From: Excoecaria cochinchinensis | Lineage: Eukaryota; Streptophyta; Magnoliopsida; Malpighiales; Euphorbiaceae | DNA: 64,000 bases | Assembly: GCA_947683425.1 (NCBI GenBank) | Contig: CANTUQ010000159.1 | Span: 868,001 to 932,000, forward strand | Direction: 5' to 3' | Part shown: positions 32,607 through 43,008 of the stretch, piece after piece | How positions within the stretch are numbered: position 1 is the first letter of the stretch | How the letters are laid out: each line of letters opens with the position of its first letter | Program-made: the position numbers and the translations under genes | The notes under the pieces: generated by a model | What the model was told of the DNA's origin: nothing | Seen by the model: the letters and a program-made list of their open reading frames with translations, nothing else | The model's database searches: none

Positions 32607-33921
32607 TGTAGACACCGGGTCCTGAGACAGTCCAGATCAGAGTTACCCAATGATGAAGTTAGACGCCTATTCACAGGCAAAAAGGTTGGAAGTGATGATT
32701 TCCTTGTCAAATTTACTTTTTAGAGATAATATAAATTAAAAAAATAAAATTAATAAAATAGAAGAGGGTGGAAAATTATATTTTTTAGGTCAATATTTAT
32801 TATTTAAAAAAAAAAACTTTCGGCAGTCGGCAGCCCGCTGGTGCTGCGCGTGGCCAGCACGCGGAGTGCTGCACCCGTCGTCCACCCCGCATGGGAGCTG
32901 CGCGAGGCCAGCACGCGGTGAGCTGAGCCTGTCACCCAGCGCGCGCCTGCCAACGGGGGTCTCTCACCCAGCAACGTCCGTCGGTTGCCCTTTCAGCCCA
33001 AATCTGCAGAAAACGTATTTTTGGCTTTTTTTTCGGGATTTTTTACTTAAAATTGATTTTTTATCCCTATTTTTTGTGATTTTAATGATTTTTTTCAGTT
33101 TTAAAATTTAAATAATTAATAATCTGATTTAAATTTATTTTATTTTCTTAATTAATTAGGTTTTCATTTTTATTAAAATAAATAGAAGGTGAAAGAGAGA
33201 GAAATGGGGAGGCAACCAAAAAACCAAAAATTCAGATTTTTTATTTGTTGTTCTTCTTCTTCTTGAAAAAAGGTTCTTCTCCTTCAATTCTTCTTCTTCT
33301 TCTTCTTCTTCTTCTTCTTTTCCAGAAGAATTTGTTCTAAATATTTTAGATGTAATTTTGTTAATGATTGAGACAAATAAAGCAATTATTTGTTCTTAAA
33401 AATTTAATTTTCTTACTTTCATCTTTTAATTATTTTTTCAATTAAGTTTTTCAAAGATTTCACATTGAATTATTTTTTGATGAAAAATTGATTTTGGCGC
33501 AAACAAAATAATTGTTTGTTCTTAAAATCCAAATTTTTCTTTTGATTTTCTAAAAAACAAGTTTTTTTTAACAATTATTTTTTAGACAAGCAAAAAATAA
33601 TTGTTTTGTTCTTGATAATTTTTTTATTTCTTTTATCAATAAATATCCTTAAAACAAAAAAATCAATTTTTCGTTCTTAAGAATTTTTTATCTTCTTTCA
33701 TTATTATTTTTTTAACAAAATTTTCTTCCTTGAAATAAAATTCCAATTTTTTAAATTTTTTATCTCTAATTTTGCAGATCCAAAAAAAAGGAAATCAATC
33801 ATATATTTTCCTCCATCGAATCCGAATTTTGAGGGTAAATATGTAGATCCGATCTTATATTTTTATTGGTTATTTGTTTATTTCTTATTATTTTATTGTA
33901 TTATTTTTATTTCTATTGCTA
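32607..33921 (+). mobile_element. Tat-type LTR fragment, plus orientation
   Basis: It begins TGTAGACACCGGGTCC, the reverse complement of the end of the G LTR (61384). An internal landmark (ATTTTGAGGGTAAAT near 33825) matches the reverse complement of 60310-60325. The expected TG...CA end is missing, so the right boundary near 33921 is approximate. It is where Tat F pol resumes. It contains a GC-rich block with repeated GCTGCGCG-GGCCAGCACGCG words (32820-32990), poly-T-rich sequence, and a (TTC)n microsatellite (33288-33319). No gene. Confidence 0.6.
33288..33319. repeat. (TTC)n microsatellite
   Basis: About ten uninterrupted TTC units in a CT-rich tract. Confidence 0.9.
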
Positions 33922-34078
33922 AGTACAAGATTAGCGGCTTGACCAGTTGAGGTGGTCTTAGAACTGGGAGATTCAGCAAGTATTCCCTCATGGTATTGGA
34001 AACCTTCTTACAGTCTTCATTCTATACAACAAGCTAAGTATTTCTTACTAACTTGAAGATCGGCTCAAGCTAATTATT
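33922..34078 (-). pseudogene. RT/RNase H junction fragment of Tat element F
   Basis: The plus strand is colinear with 19130-19290 of element E (AGCGGCTTGACCAGTTG versus AGCGGTTTAACAGGTTG, then a shared ACAGTCTTCATTC). It is diverged, lies in pol order after the RNase H scrap, and is cut by the Athila LTR palindrome at about 34079. Confidence 0.8.
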
Positions 34079-34084
34079 TTGGCA

Positions 34085-34341
34085 AAAACTTGTTGAGCAT
34101 TTTTTATATATGCTTATTGACCGCAAGTATACGGTGTACTGCAATAGTACTTAAGATGTCAATCCCACGAGGAATGTTTTTTACACACTATTACTAATCA
34201 ATTTCAATCTCGTTTACAATGATAAAATGATGGAAAAGTGTGTAAAAAACGTTCCTCGTGGGATCGACATCTTAAGTATTATTGCGGTACACCGTATACT
34301 TGCGGTCAATAAGCATATATAAAAAATGCTCAACAAGTTTT
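34085..34341. repeat. Large inverted repeat made of two Athila LTR ends
   Basis: Arms of about 104 bp (34085-34188 and 34238-34341) with only a handful of mismatches and a 49-bp loop. The left arm plus loop is the minus-strand last ~147 bp of the D LTR; the right arm is the plus-strand last ~98 bp. The inverted copy even carries a few bases past the LTR (AGTTTTTGCC on the minus strand) toward the primer site. It could form a long DNA or RNA hairpin. Confidence 0.9.
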
Positions 34342-34359
34342 TAGCGCCGTTACCGGGGA
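34342..34359 (+). other. Primer-binding site of Athila D (Asp-type)
   Basis: TAGCGCCGTTACCGGGGA, two changes from the Athila-standard TGGCGCCGTTGCCGGGGA, six bases after the LTR end at 34335. Confidence 0.85.
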
Positions 34360-34608
34360 ATGGTTGTTTTGCCATTATGAAAATTGATTTATGATTTTGG
34401 ATTACAATATTTTCTTTTGTTTTACTTTGTTTGTTTGATTTAGAGTAACTTTGTGTTTTGTTTGTGGTTTACAGGATTTGAGAAGTTCATTCCTAGTACA
34501 AGAAGTTCACAAGAAGAGCTTAAGCCCTTAAATCCTGAAATTGAAAGATTCTTGTCAAGTAACCGGAAGTCAAATAGAAAGAACAACAAAAATAGGAGAT
34601 CAATTATC

Positions 34609-37536
34609 ATGGCCGACGAAAATCCACCAAGACTCATGGACTTTGCCACACTTGCTTTGAGTGGTCCTCAACAAGGAGTGGTAAGGCCAATAGTAAATGC
34701 AAATCAATTTGAGATTAAGCCTTCATTGTTACAAATGATTCAAAATAGTATACAATTCTATGGTTTGGCAAATGAGGATCCAAATGCTCATTTGGCCAAC
34801 TTTCTTGAAATATGTGATACCTTTAAGATCAATGGGGTTTCGGCTGATGCAATCAAGCTTAGGCTTTTTCCATTCATTTTGAAGGATAAAGCAAAGGCTT
34901 GGTTGAATTCATTAACAAGGGGATCTATAACAACTTGGAACCAATTGGCCCAAGCATTTTTATTAAAATATTTTCCCTTAGCCAAAACTGCAAAAATCAT
35001 AAAGGATATTACTACATTTGTTCAGCATGATAATGAATCATTATATGAGGCTTGGGAAAGATTCAAGGAATTGCAAAGGATATGTCCACACCATAACTTG
35101 CCAAGAGAGCTGTTGATGCAAACATTCTATAATGGAGTTAACCCTACCACAAGAGGGACTATTGATGCTGCTGCTGGAGGTTCTTTGATGAGAAAAACTA
35201 CTGAAGCAGCATTTGAATTGTTGGAGGAGATGTCCATGAACAACTGCATGTGGCCTACCGAGAGAACTAGAGATTCAAATTCTACTAATGTGAGAGGAGT
35301 TCATGCACTTGATTCAGTGGTTGCATTGCAAGCTCAAGTGGAAGCATTGACTCACAAACTCAATAATTTGGGTATGGGATGTAGTCAACCAAATAGATGC
35401 AATATTTGTGGACAACAAGGACATCCAAGTGAGATATGTAATTTGGGCATAAATAGTACGGAGGAGCAAGTTAGCTTTATCCAAGGGCAAGGAAGAGGAA
35501 ACCCATTTTCCAATACATATAACCCTGGATGGAGGAACCATCCAAATTTTTCATGGGGGAATAGTAGTAATCAAAATAAAGGAGTAAGTTTTCAACCACC
35601 TCAAGATAGGTTTGGAGCCTTAGAGGTTAAGATGGATAGGTTCTTGGAAGGGATTAATATGAAATTTAATTCACAAGGGGAGAACCAAAAGAGGCTGGAA
35701 AATAAGTTTGATCAGATCACAAAGAATCAAGCCTCATCCATTCATAATTTAGAAGTGCAAATTGGGCAATTAACAAAGGCTTTACCCTCAAGATTACAAG
35801 GTACTTTACCAAGTAATACGGAGGAGAACCCAAGGGAACATCTAAAAGCCATCAATTTGAGGTCAGGTAAATCTTACACCAATGAATTTGTTATTACTAA
35901 CGAGAATGGAGAATTTAAGGAAAATAAAAAGAAGAATGACTCTTCTGTTGCGAGCGCGATGCCTGTCGCGATCGCGACAGAGGAGAAGTTGACCAATGTT
36001 GCATGCGCGATACCGAGCGCGAGCGTGACAGCAGGAGGAGAGCCTTTTATCGCGGTCGCGACACCTATCGCGGTCGCGACAGAAGGGGCATCTAAGGAAA
36101 ATTTTCCTAAAGCATTTCAACCTTGCCCACCGTTTCCTCAACGCCTAAAGAGACAAAACCAAGTTAAGCAATTCCAATCTTTTATTGATAAATTGAAGCA
36201 TTTGCACATAAATTTGAATTTTATTGAGGCCATATCACAAATTCCCAACTATGCAATATTTCTTAAAGAATTAATTTCTAAGAAAAGAAGTTGGGACTAT
36301 ATATCCACTATTGCATTGACTGAAGCATGTAGTTCCATAATCATAAATAATTTGCCTACAAAGCTTAAAGATAATGGTAGTTTCACCATTCCATGTATCT
36401 TAGGGGATGTTGAGTTTCCTAAGTGCTTGTGTGATTTGGGGACAAGTATTAATCTCATGCCTTATTCTATCTTTAAAAAGTTAGGTTTAGATTATGTAAA
36501 ACCTACTTCCATGGTTTTGCAATTAGCTGATCAATCTATTAAGAAACCATATGGAATAGTTGAAGATGTGCTTGTAAAAGTGGATAAATTTATTTTGCCT
36601 GCTGATTTTGTCATTTTAGATTTTGCATATGATGAGAAATGTACCTTGATATTGGGTAGACCTTTCATGAGGACTGGTAGGGCTTTAGTTGATGTTTATG
36701 AGGGCACATTAGTCTTAAGAGTAGGGGATGATAGTGTTGAATATCAAATGGATAAGGCACTAAAATACCCAATGGATGAAAATGTGTGCATGAAAATAGA
36801 TATCATTGATGCGTGTGTTGTGGAAGTATTAGAAAATGCAGATGAACAGGAAGTCCAAATGGAAGAGGAAGTTCATGAAGAGGTAGAGCAAGAAAGCTTT
36901 AGACGTGAACTTCTTTATCGTAATGAAGCACCTTTGCCACCTTCAATTGTAAGTCCTCCAAATGTTGATCTAAAGGAACTACCAAATCATTTGAGGTACG
37001 CCTTTCTTGGACCTAATCATACTTTGCCTATTATTATTTCTAATAAACTCAATAAAAAACAAGAGCATGCATTATTAGAAGTTGTTAGAAAAAGGATAAA
37101 AAGTATTGGATGGCAAATATCTTATTTGAAGGGTATTAGTCCTAATGTTGTCATGCATAGGATAAATATGGAAGATGAATGTCAACCAAAGGCTGATAGA
37201 AAAAGGAGGCTTAACCCTTATATGAAAGAGGTAGTGAAAAAAGAAGTTATTAAGTTGCTTGATGCTGGAATCATCTATCCAATTTCGGATAGTGATTGGG
37301 TGAGTCCAATACATTGTGTTCCAAAGAAGGGGGGTATGACGGTAGTGAGGAATGAGAATGGAGATTTAATTACAACTACAACCACCACCGGTTGGAGGGT
37401 GTGTATAGATTATAGGAAGCTTAATTTGGCCACTAGAAAGGATCATTTTCCTTTACCATTCATTGACCAAATGCTAGAAAGAATTGCTGGCTATTCTCAT
37501 TATTGTTTTCTTGATGGATATTCAGGGTATTTCTAA
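34609..37536 (+). pseudogene. gag-pol: Athila D gag-protease-RT, first open segment (975 codons to a stop)
   Basis: I chose ATG at 34609 (MADENPPRLMDFATLALSG), the usual Athila Gag start; the same frame is open from 34453 but has no upstream ATG. The capsid block follows (AKAWLNSLTRGSITTWNQL), then a zinc knuckle CNICGQQGHPSEIC (residues 264-277). Next comes a spacer whose DNA is a palindrome array (about 446-491). Protease has CDLGTSINLMP with D609. The RT begins (WRVCIDYRKLNLATRKDHFP) and stops at TAA 37534 inside motif A (FLDGYSGYF*), almost certainly from CAA. The reading frame is otherwise intact over nearly 3 kb. Confidence 0.93.
35944..36082. repeat. TCGCGA-type palindrome array inside the Athila D gag frame
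   Basis: CTGTCGCGATCGCGACAG (35963-35980) is a perfect palindrome. Near-copies include GTTGCGAGCGCGAT and TCGCGGTCGCGACA (twice). The array is translated in frame as Ala/Val/Thr/Ser-rich peptide (SVASAMPVAIATEE, IAVATPIAVATEG) between zinc knuckle and protease. Its words match the clusters in the LTRs of B and in D itself. Confidence 0.9.
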
Positions 37537-39864
37537 ATTTTTATCTACCCTAGTGACCAAGAGAAAACCACATTTACTTGTCCTTATGGAACCTTTGCTT
37601 ATAGGCGAATGCCTTTTGGGTTTTGTAATGCCCCAGCCACATTTCAAAGATGTATGACTTCAATTTTTGGAGACATGATATAGGATATAATGGAAGTTTT
37701 CATGGATGACTTTTCTGTATATGGGGATTCATTTGAGCTTTGTTTACAAAATTTAGATAAAGTTTTAGCTAGGTGTGAAGAAACCAACTTGGTTCTTAAT
37801 TGGGAGAAATGCCATTTTATGGTAGATGAAGGGATAGTTTTAGGGCATAAAATTTCAAGTAGGGGTATTGAGGTTGATAGAGCAAAAACAGAATTAATTG
37901 AGAAGTTACCTCCACCCACTACACTTAAGGGGGTAAGATTTTTCTTGGACATGTTGGATTTTATAGAAGATTTATAGAGGATTTTTCTTTAATTGCTAAA
38001 CCTCTAACTAATTTGTTAGTTAAGGATGTTCCTTTTGAATTTTCTAAAGAATGTATGAATGCTTATGATACTTTGAAGAAGGCCCTTATAAGTGCTCCTA
38101 TTATTGCCGCTCCTAATTGGGAATTGCCATTTGAGATTATGTGTGATGCAAGCGATCTTGCTGTCGGTTGTGTTTTAGGTCAAAGACATGGTAAGAATTT
38201 GCATGTAATTTACTATGCTAGTCATACTTTGTCATCTACTCAAGTTAATTATACAACGACTGAAAAAGAAATGTTAGCTGTGGTTTATGCATGTGACAAG
38301 TTTAGATCTTACTTGTTGGGATCTAAAGTCATAATCTATACTGATTATGCTGCATTGAGGTATTTAATTGCAAAGAAAGATGCTAAACCTAGGTTGATTA
38401 GTTGGGTATTGTTATTACAAGAGTTTGACCTTGTAATTAAAGACAAAAAGGGAAGTGAAAATCTTGTTGCTGACCATTTGTCTAGGTTAGAGAGCAATGA
38501 ACAAACTTTAGGTGATGGTATTGAATTTAATGAATCGTTTCCGGATGAATCATTAATGTCAATTTTGAATATGCATGTACCTTGGTATGCTGATTTTGCT
38601 AACTATCTTGTTGCTGGAATTGTACCTGAAAATTTGACATGGCAACAAAAGAAGAAATTCTTTAGTGATGTTAAAAATTATCTTTGGGAAGAACCTTACT
38701 TGTTTAAGATAGGTGGGGATGGTATAATTCGTCATTGTATAAGTGAGGAGGATTATCAAAACATCTTGATGCATTGTCATGCTGCATTATATTCGGGTCA
38801 TAATGGTGCTAATAAAACTGCATCTAGAGTGCTTGAATGTGGATTCTTTTGGCCAACTTTATTTCATGATGCAAAGATGTATGTAGCCAAATGTGATAAA
38901 TGTCAAAGGGCTGGTAATATTGGGAAAAGAGATTAGATGCCTTTGAATAACATATTGGAAGTTGAAGTGTTTGATGTGTGGGGGATTGACTTCATGGGTC
39001 CCTTCCCTACTTCTTTTGTCAAAACTACATTTTTGTTGGAGTTGATTATGTATCAAAATGGGTTGAAGCCAAAGCCACACCTACTAATGATTCAAAGGTG
39101 GTGATCAAATTTTTGAAGAAACTTTTCTCAAGATTTGGAGTGCCAAGAGCCATCATAAGTGATGGAGGTAAGCATTTCATTAACCGTTCTTTTGATTCTT
39201 TATTGCATAAATATGGTGTGCATCATAGGGTAGCTACACCATATCACCCACAAACAAGTGGTCAAGTGGAAGTGTCTAATAGGGAGCTAAAGTGGATATT
39301 AGAAAAAACAGTCTCTACTTCTAGGAAGGATTGGGCACATAAATTAGATGATGCTTTGTGGGCATATCGCACAGCGTTCAAAGCCCCAATTGGTATGACA
39401 CCATATAGGATGGTTTATGGAAAAGCGTGTCATTTACCTGTGGAGTTAGAGCACAAAGCATATTGGGCCATTAGAACTTTTAATTATGATCTTAAAGATG
39501 CAAGTGTCAAAAGATGTTTCCAGTTAATTGAGCTAGATGAATTGAGACTTCTTGCATTTGAAAATGATAAAATCTATAAAAAAAAAGGACTAAAAAATGG
39601 CATGATGCACATATACGGATTAAAAATTTTAATATTGGGGACAAGGTTCTATTGTATAATTCTAGATTGAAACTCTTCCCTGGAAAATTAAGATCTAGAT
39701 GGAGTGGACCCTTTGAAGTTACCCAAGTTTTTTATCAAGGGTTTTTAGAGCTAAAAAATGGAAAAGGGGAGTTATTTAAAGCCAATGGTCAAAGATGTAA
39801 GGTGCATTTGGAGGAAACATTTCATGGAAGGGAGGTTTCATTTCTTTCTTTAAAAATGGTTTGA
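37537..39864 (+). pseudogene. pol: Athila D pol remainder (RT, RNase H, integrase), broken
   Basis: It continues directly after the stop at 37534 with YPSDQEKTTFTCPYGTFAYR. RT has FMDDFSVYGDS; RNase H has MCDASDLAVGCVLGQ; integrase has an HHCC finger near 38770-38910, then DFMGPF, SDGGKHF and SGQVEVSNRE. Breaks: TAG at 37681, a frameshift near 37945, TAG at 38934, a frameshift near 39020 and another near 39590. The end is at 39862-39864. All domains are recognisable but no functional product is possible. Confidence 0.92.
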
Positions 39865-40039
39865 TGGTTTCTTGGTTTTATTGTTCTTTTTAGTTAATTG
39901 TTGTATTTTATGTGTGATAATTATATGTACTAATGTAATTCTTTTTGTTCTATAGATGTTTTTAATATGTAAGTTCATTTTATGTACCTTCGTGTGATGT
40001 TTTTGAAAGGGAAGAAAATTTGATTTTTCAAATTCCTTT

Positions 40040-40268
40040 CTGTCGCGAGTGCGACAGAAAGGGGAAGGTGTTTTATAAATTTCATCGCGACGGTGGGTGT
40101 AATCGCGACAGTTTCTTTTTGATTTTTCACAATTGCTTTCTATCGTGAGCGCAACGATGTCCCAATGGCATAGGGGTTTATTTGTCGCCATGCCGCGACG
40201 TATATCGCGATGCGCTAATTTTGCAAAAAGCTTCTGTCGCGATCATGACTATGTCGCGACGGAACGCG
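40040..40268. repeat. CTGTCGCGA-type palindrome cluster in the Athila D UTR
   Basis: CTGTCGCGAGTGCGACAG at 40040-40057, then TCGCGACGG, ATCGCGACAG, TATCGTGAGCGCAACGATG and CTGTCGCGATCATGACTATGTCGCGAC up to about 40268. A TATA-like CTAATAAATCC (40339-40349) and a CT-rich leader follow. With element C removed, the post-pol ORF begins about 190 nt later, so this looks like an internal promoter. Confidence 0.8.
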
Positions 40269-40449
40269 AATTTTTAATTTTTAGGTTAATCTGACCGTTG
40301 GGACTTCATTAACTTCCGCACCTTCCCTCTTTTCTACCCTAATAAATCCTTCTTCTTTCTATTTCCTTTGCCTTTTCATTTTCTCTTTCATTATTTTCTC
40401 TCTTTTCTCTCAAAATCTTCCTCACGTTTTCCTAAAGGTCTTCACGTTT
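40269..40449 (+). promoter_or_regulatory. Putative internal promoter and leader of the Athila D post-pol ORF
   Basis: Contains CTAATAAATCC at 40339-40349 and a long pyrimidine-rich stretch (40350-40440) resembling plant 5' leaders. It is interrupted at 40450 by element C and continues at 46977-47062 to the ATG at 47063. Confidence 0.5.
40445..40449. repeat. Target-site duplication CGTTT of element C, left copy
   Basis: CGTTT precedes TGTAACACCCC at 40450 and recurs at 46977-46981 after ...GTGTGACA. Confidence 0.95.
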
Positions 40450-40806
40450 TGTAACACCCCGCCATCCCCGTTGGAAGGATGCCGGAGTGCCACGCGGGCA
40501 AACACATATAAACATATCCAAATACATGCTAATAAAATAAAACAAAAGATAATATGTAAGGAAACTTTTAAATCGTTTATAGAAAAACCTTTAACATATA
40601 CATATACATATCACTATCGTTTTACAAAATGAGGCTCGTAAGCAAATACATATACAAAATAATATTTGTTCCTTTACAAAAGATTTACTTTGCTATACAC
40701 AAGCCATATACAAAAATACACAGCGGAAGACTTCAAAAACAACTTCATCAAAAGACTCCTAGTGGCTGACCTGCAGATATCAGACTCCAACCCGAACTCG
40801 CCACCT

Positions 40807-40845
40807 GCACGGGAAAAGAAGCCCGTGCTAAGCGATAACGCTTAG
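40807..40845 (-). promoter_or_regulatory. Double stem-loop of C LTR (left; right copy 44791-44829)
   Basis: On the plus strand GCACGGG-n8-CCCGTGC is followed by CTAAGCGATAACGCTTAG and TGGGG. This is a perfect two-hairpin version of the motif seen in LTRs S and B. Confidence 0.78.
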
Positions 40846-41626
40846 TGGGGAGGAACAAAACAAATGCACAATATGCATATACAATATTTATACAATACAA
40901 TAATTAAGTACTCAATTTATCAATCTCATCATTCCAAGTATACAGATTCAAGGTACATATTATAAAGCTATGTAAGAATTCATGTACATCATTTACTTGT
41001 AATCATGTTAATAATGCATCTCAACATATGTAACACATTTAAACATATAGCCTGATTAATCTAAAATATTCTCTAGAAGTGGATGCGGTCAATCGGATAC
41101 TGATAGGACACAGTATCCCAAGCATATAGAGACTTGAGTCTCAAACATGTATTTTTCATATAGAGACCGAGGTCTCGCTTTATTTCCATATAGACCAAAC
41201 ATGGTCGAAACAAGGATCCAAACGGACCCGCATATATCTTTTTATCATATAGCAGCTGCACACACACACTGACCTAAGTAAGCGCTTACTTATCCACTAC
41301 TATGACTATTCAGGCTCAAATGATACAACTCAACAATTCATATATTCATGTACATTGATCAAAATCAGAAACATATACATATATTCAAATATTAATTACC
41401 GGAAGTAATAAGAACTTATAATTCATCTTGCAATAATCCATGTAAATTATAAACATGTAAGTCATATATATTAATATTATTAATCATGTGTTCAAAACCC
41501 AGTATTATGCAATTATTAAAATACAATCAGATTTTAAAACTAATTAGTCGTCATGTAGTGTAAAACCCTTGAAATCAGAAGTTAAAAATCATGCTTTTAG
41601 AAAAACAGGACAGCAAGCAGAAGCCG

Positions 41627-41926
41627 GTCACGTCGTGACCACTGGTCACGTCTCGTGACGCCGGCTTCACGCGAGCGTCAAGCAAAACAGCAAGGCAGTC
41701 ACGGCGTGACCACCAGTCACGTCTCGTGACGCCTGTGAGAGGAGAGGGAGAAGTCACGAGATTCCATCCCGTGACACGCAGGACAGTGAAGCAGGTCACG
41801 GCGTGATGCAGCATCACGTCTCCTGACCCTCTTCAGAGAAGAGGTCACGGCGTGAAGCTGTGTCGCGCCACGTGACCTTCAACAGAGAAGGGGGTCACGG
41901 CGTGATGCAGCATCACGTCTCGTGAC
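41627..41926. repeat. GTCACGGCGTGAC / TCACGTCTCGTGAC palindrome cluster (C left LTR)
   Basis: Blocks start near 41627, 41698, 41753, 41795, 41843 and 41894, spaced 42-71 bp. Each usually pairs GTCACG(G/T)CGTGA with TCACGTCTCGTGAC. The right LTR copy is at 45611-45910 with several C-to-T/G-to-A changes. Confidence 0.88.
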
Positions 41927-42992
41927 CTTCTTCTCACACTTCTTCTTCCTCTTCTCAACACATCAGAAATTTCAGAAAAACATAAACCCAGAAACATCGT
42001 GAAAACAGAGTGTGATTCAAAATTCAAATCCCAATTTGCCTAAATCCATTTTTCATGAAATAATTATGCAAATACGTACCTTTAAGTCTTCTGAGCACAG
42101 TTACAAAACTCATATTACGAATCACGTATTATTACAATTCAAACAGAAACAAAACCAGGAAGTCATCACTTTAGAATTTCATTTCTACTTTCATGCATAA
42201 ACATCTCATTTGCATACTTTTCTACAGAAATCATTTATACACATTGCATTTCTCATACATTTCGATAATCAAAAACACATAAACAATGTTCATAACATCA
42301 CAGCAACAGGATCCAAAACGAGAAATAACAGACGCTCCCAAACCTGTTACTGAGGTCCAAAACGCCCACTGAAATCTCTTCAATCCACCACTTTATCTTT
42401 TCCCTTCTCTTTTCTTCTATCCTCAGAAGCTTACAAATAGATAAAACCAGAGTTCATTAACCAAAAACAGAATCTCTATAACCCAACGAGGAATGAGACA
42501 GAAATTAACCATAAACCAAGAAAACTTCTGCCACTTACCTTCTGAAGCTACTAACACATCCAGACCTCAATTCCTCAACAAGAAATCACACATGCAGATG
42601 ATAGAAAGAACAGAAAAATGAAGAAAAGGCAGAATGTGGTTTACGTGAGAGAGAACCAGAAAAGAAAGAGAAAACTTTTTTTCAGTCCTTTGTTTTCCAA
42701 CTACTAATTTTCTTAGACTTTTCCTTTCCCTCTCCACGTGCACATCCTCCTTCCACATGGCACACATGCACAAGAATCACTAATCCACTTATTCTCTTTT
42801 ACCGTTTGGTCCAAAATAATTCCCAAAAAGTCCTTGTCAAAATACTCTTTCCTCACTAAACTAGACATTTGCAATTAAACACTATTATTTCCTTACCATT
42901 AAATCCTCTTTTACTAACAAATTACTCAATTGTCCTTAAAATATCCAATTAAAATTTCCAATTTCCGATTGTACCATTTATGGGGTGTGACA

Positions 42993-43008
42993 ACTCTCTC
43001 CTCCTTAA
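42993..43008 (-). other. Polypurine tract of element C
   Basis: Minus strand AAGGAGGAGAGAGTTG immediately before the 3' LTR, preceded by the Tekay-typical CGAGGACGAAATTTT string. Confidence 0.85.

Larger units (their letters stand above)
40450..42992 (-). repeat. 3' LTR of element C (left copy)
   Basis: Plus strand TGTAACACCCCGCC...GGGGTGTGACA. Contains the double stem-loop (40807-40845, minus orientation) and the GTCACGGCGTGAC palindrome cluster (41627-41926). Confidence 0.95.
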
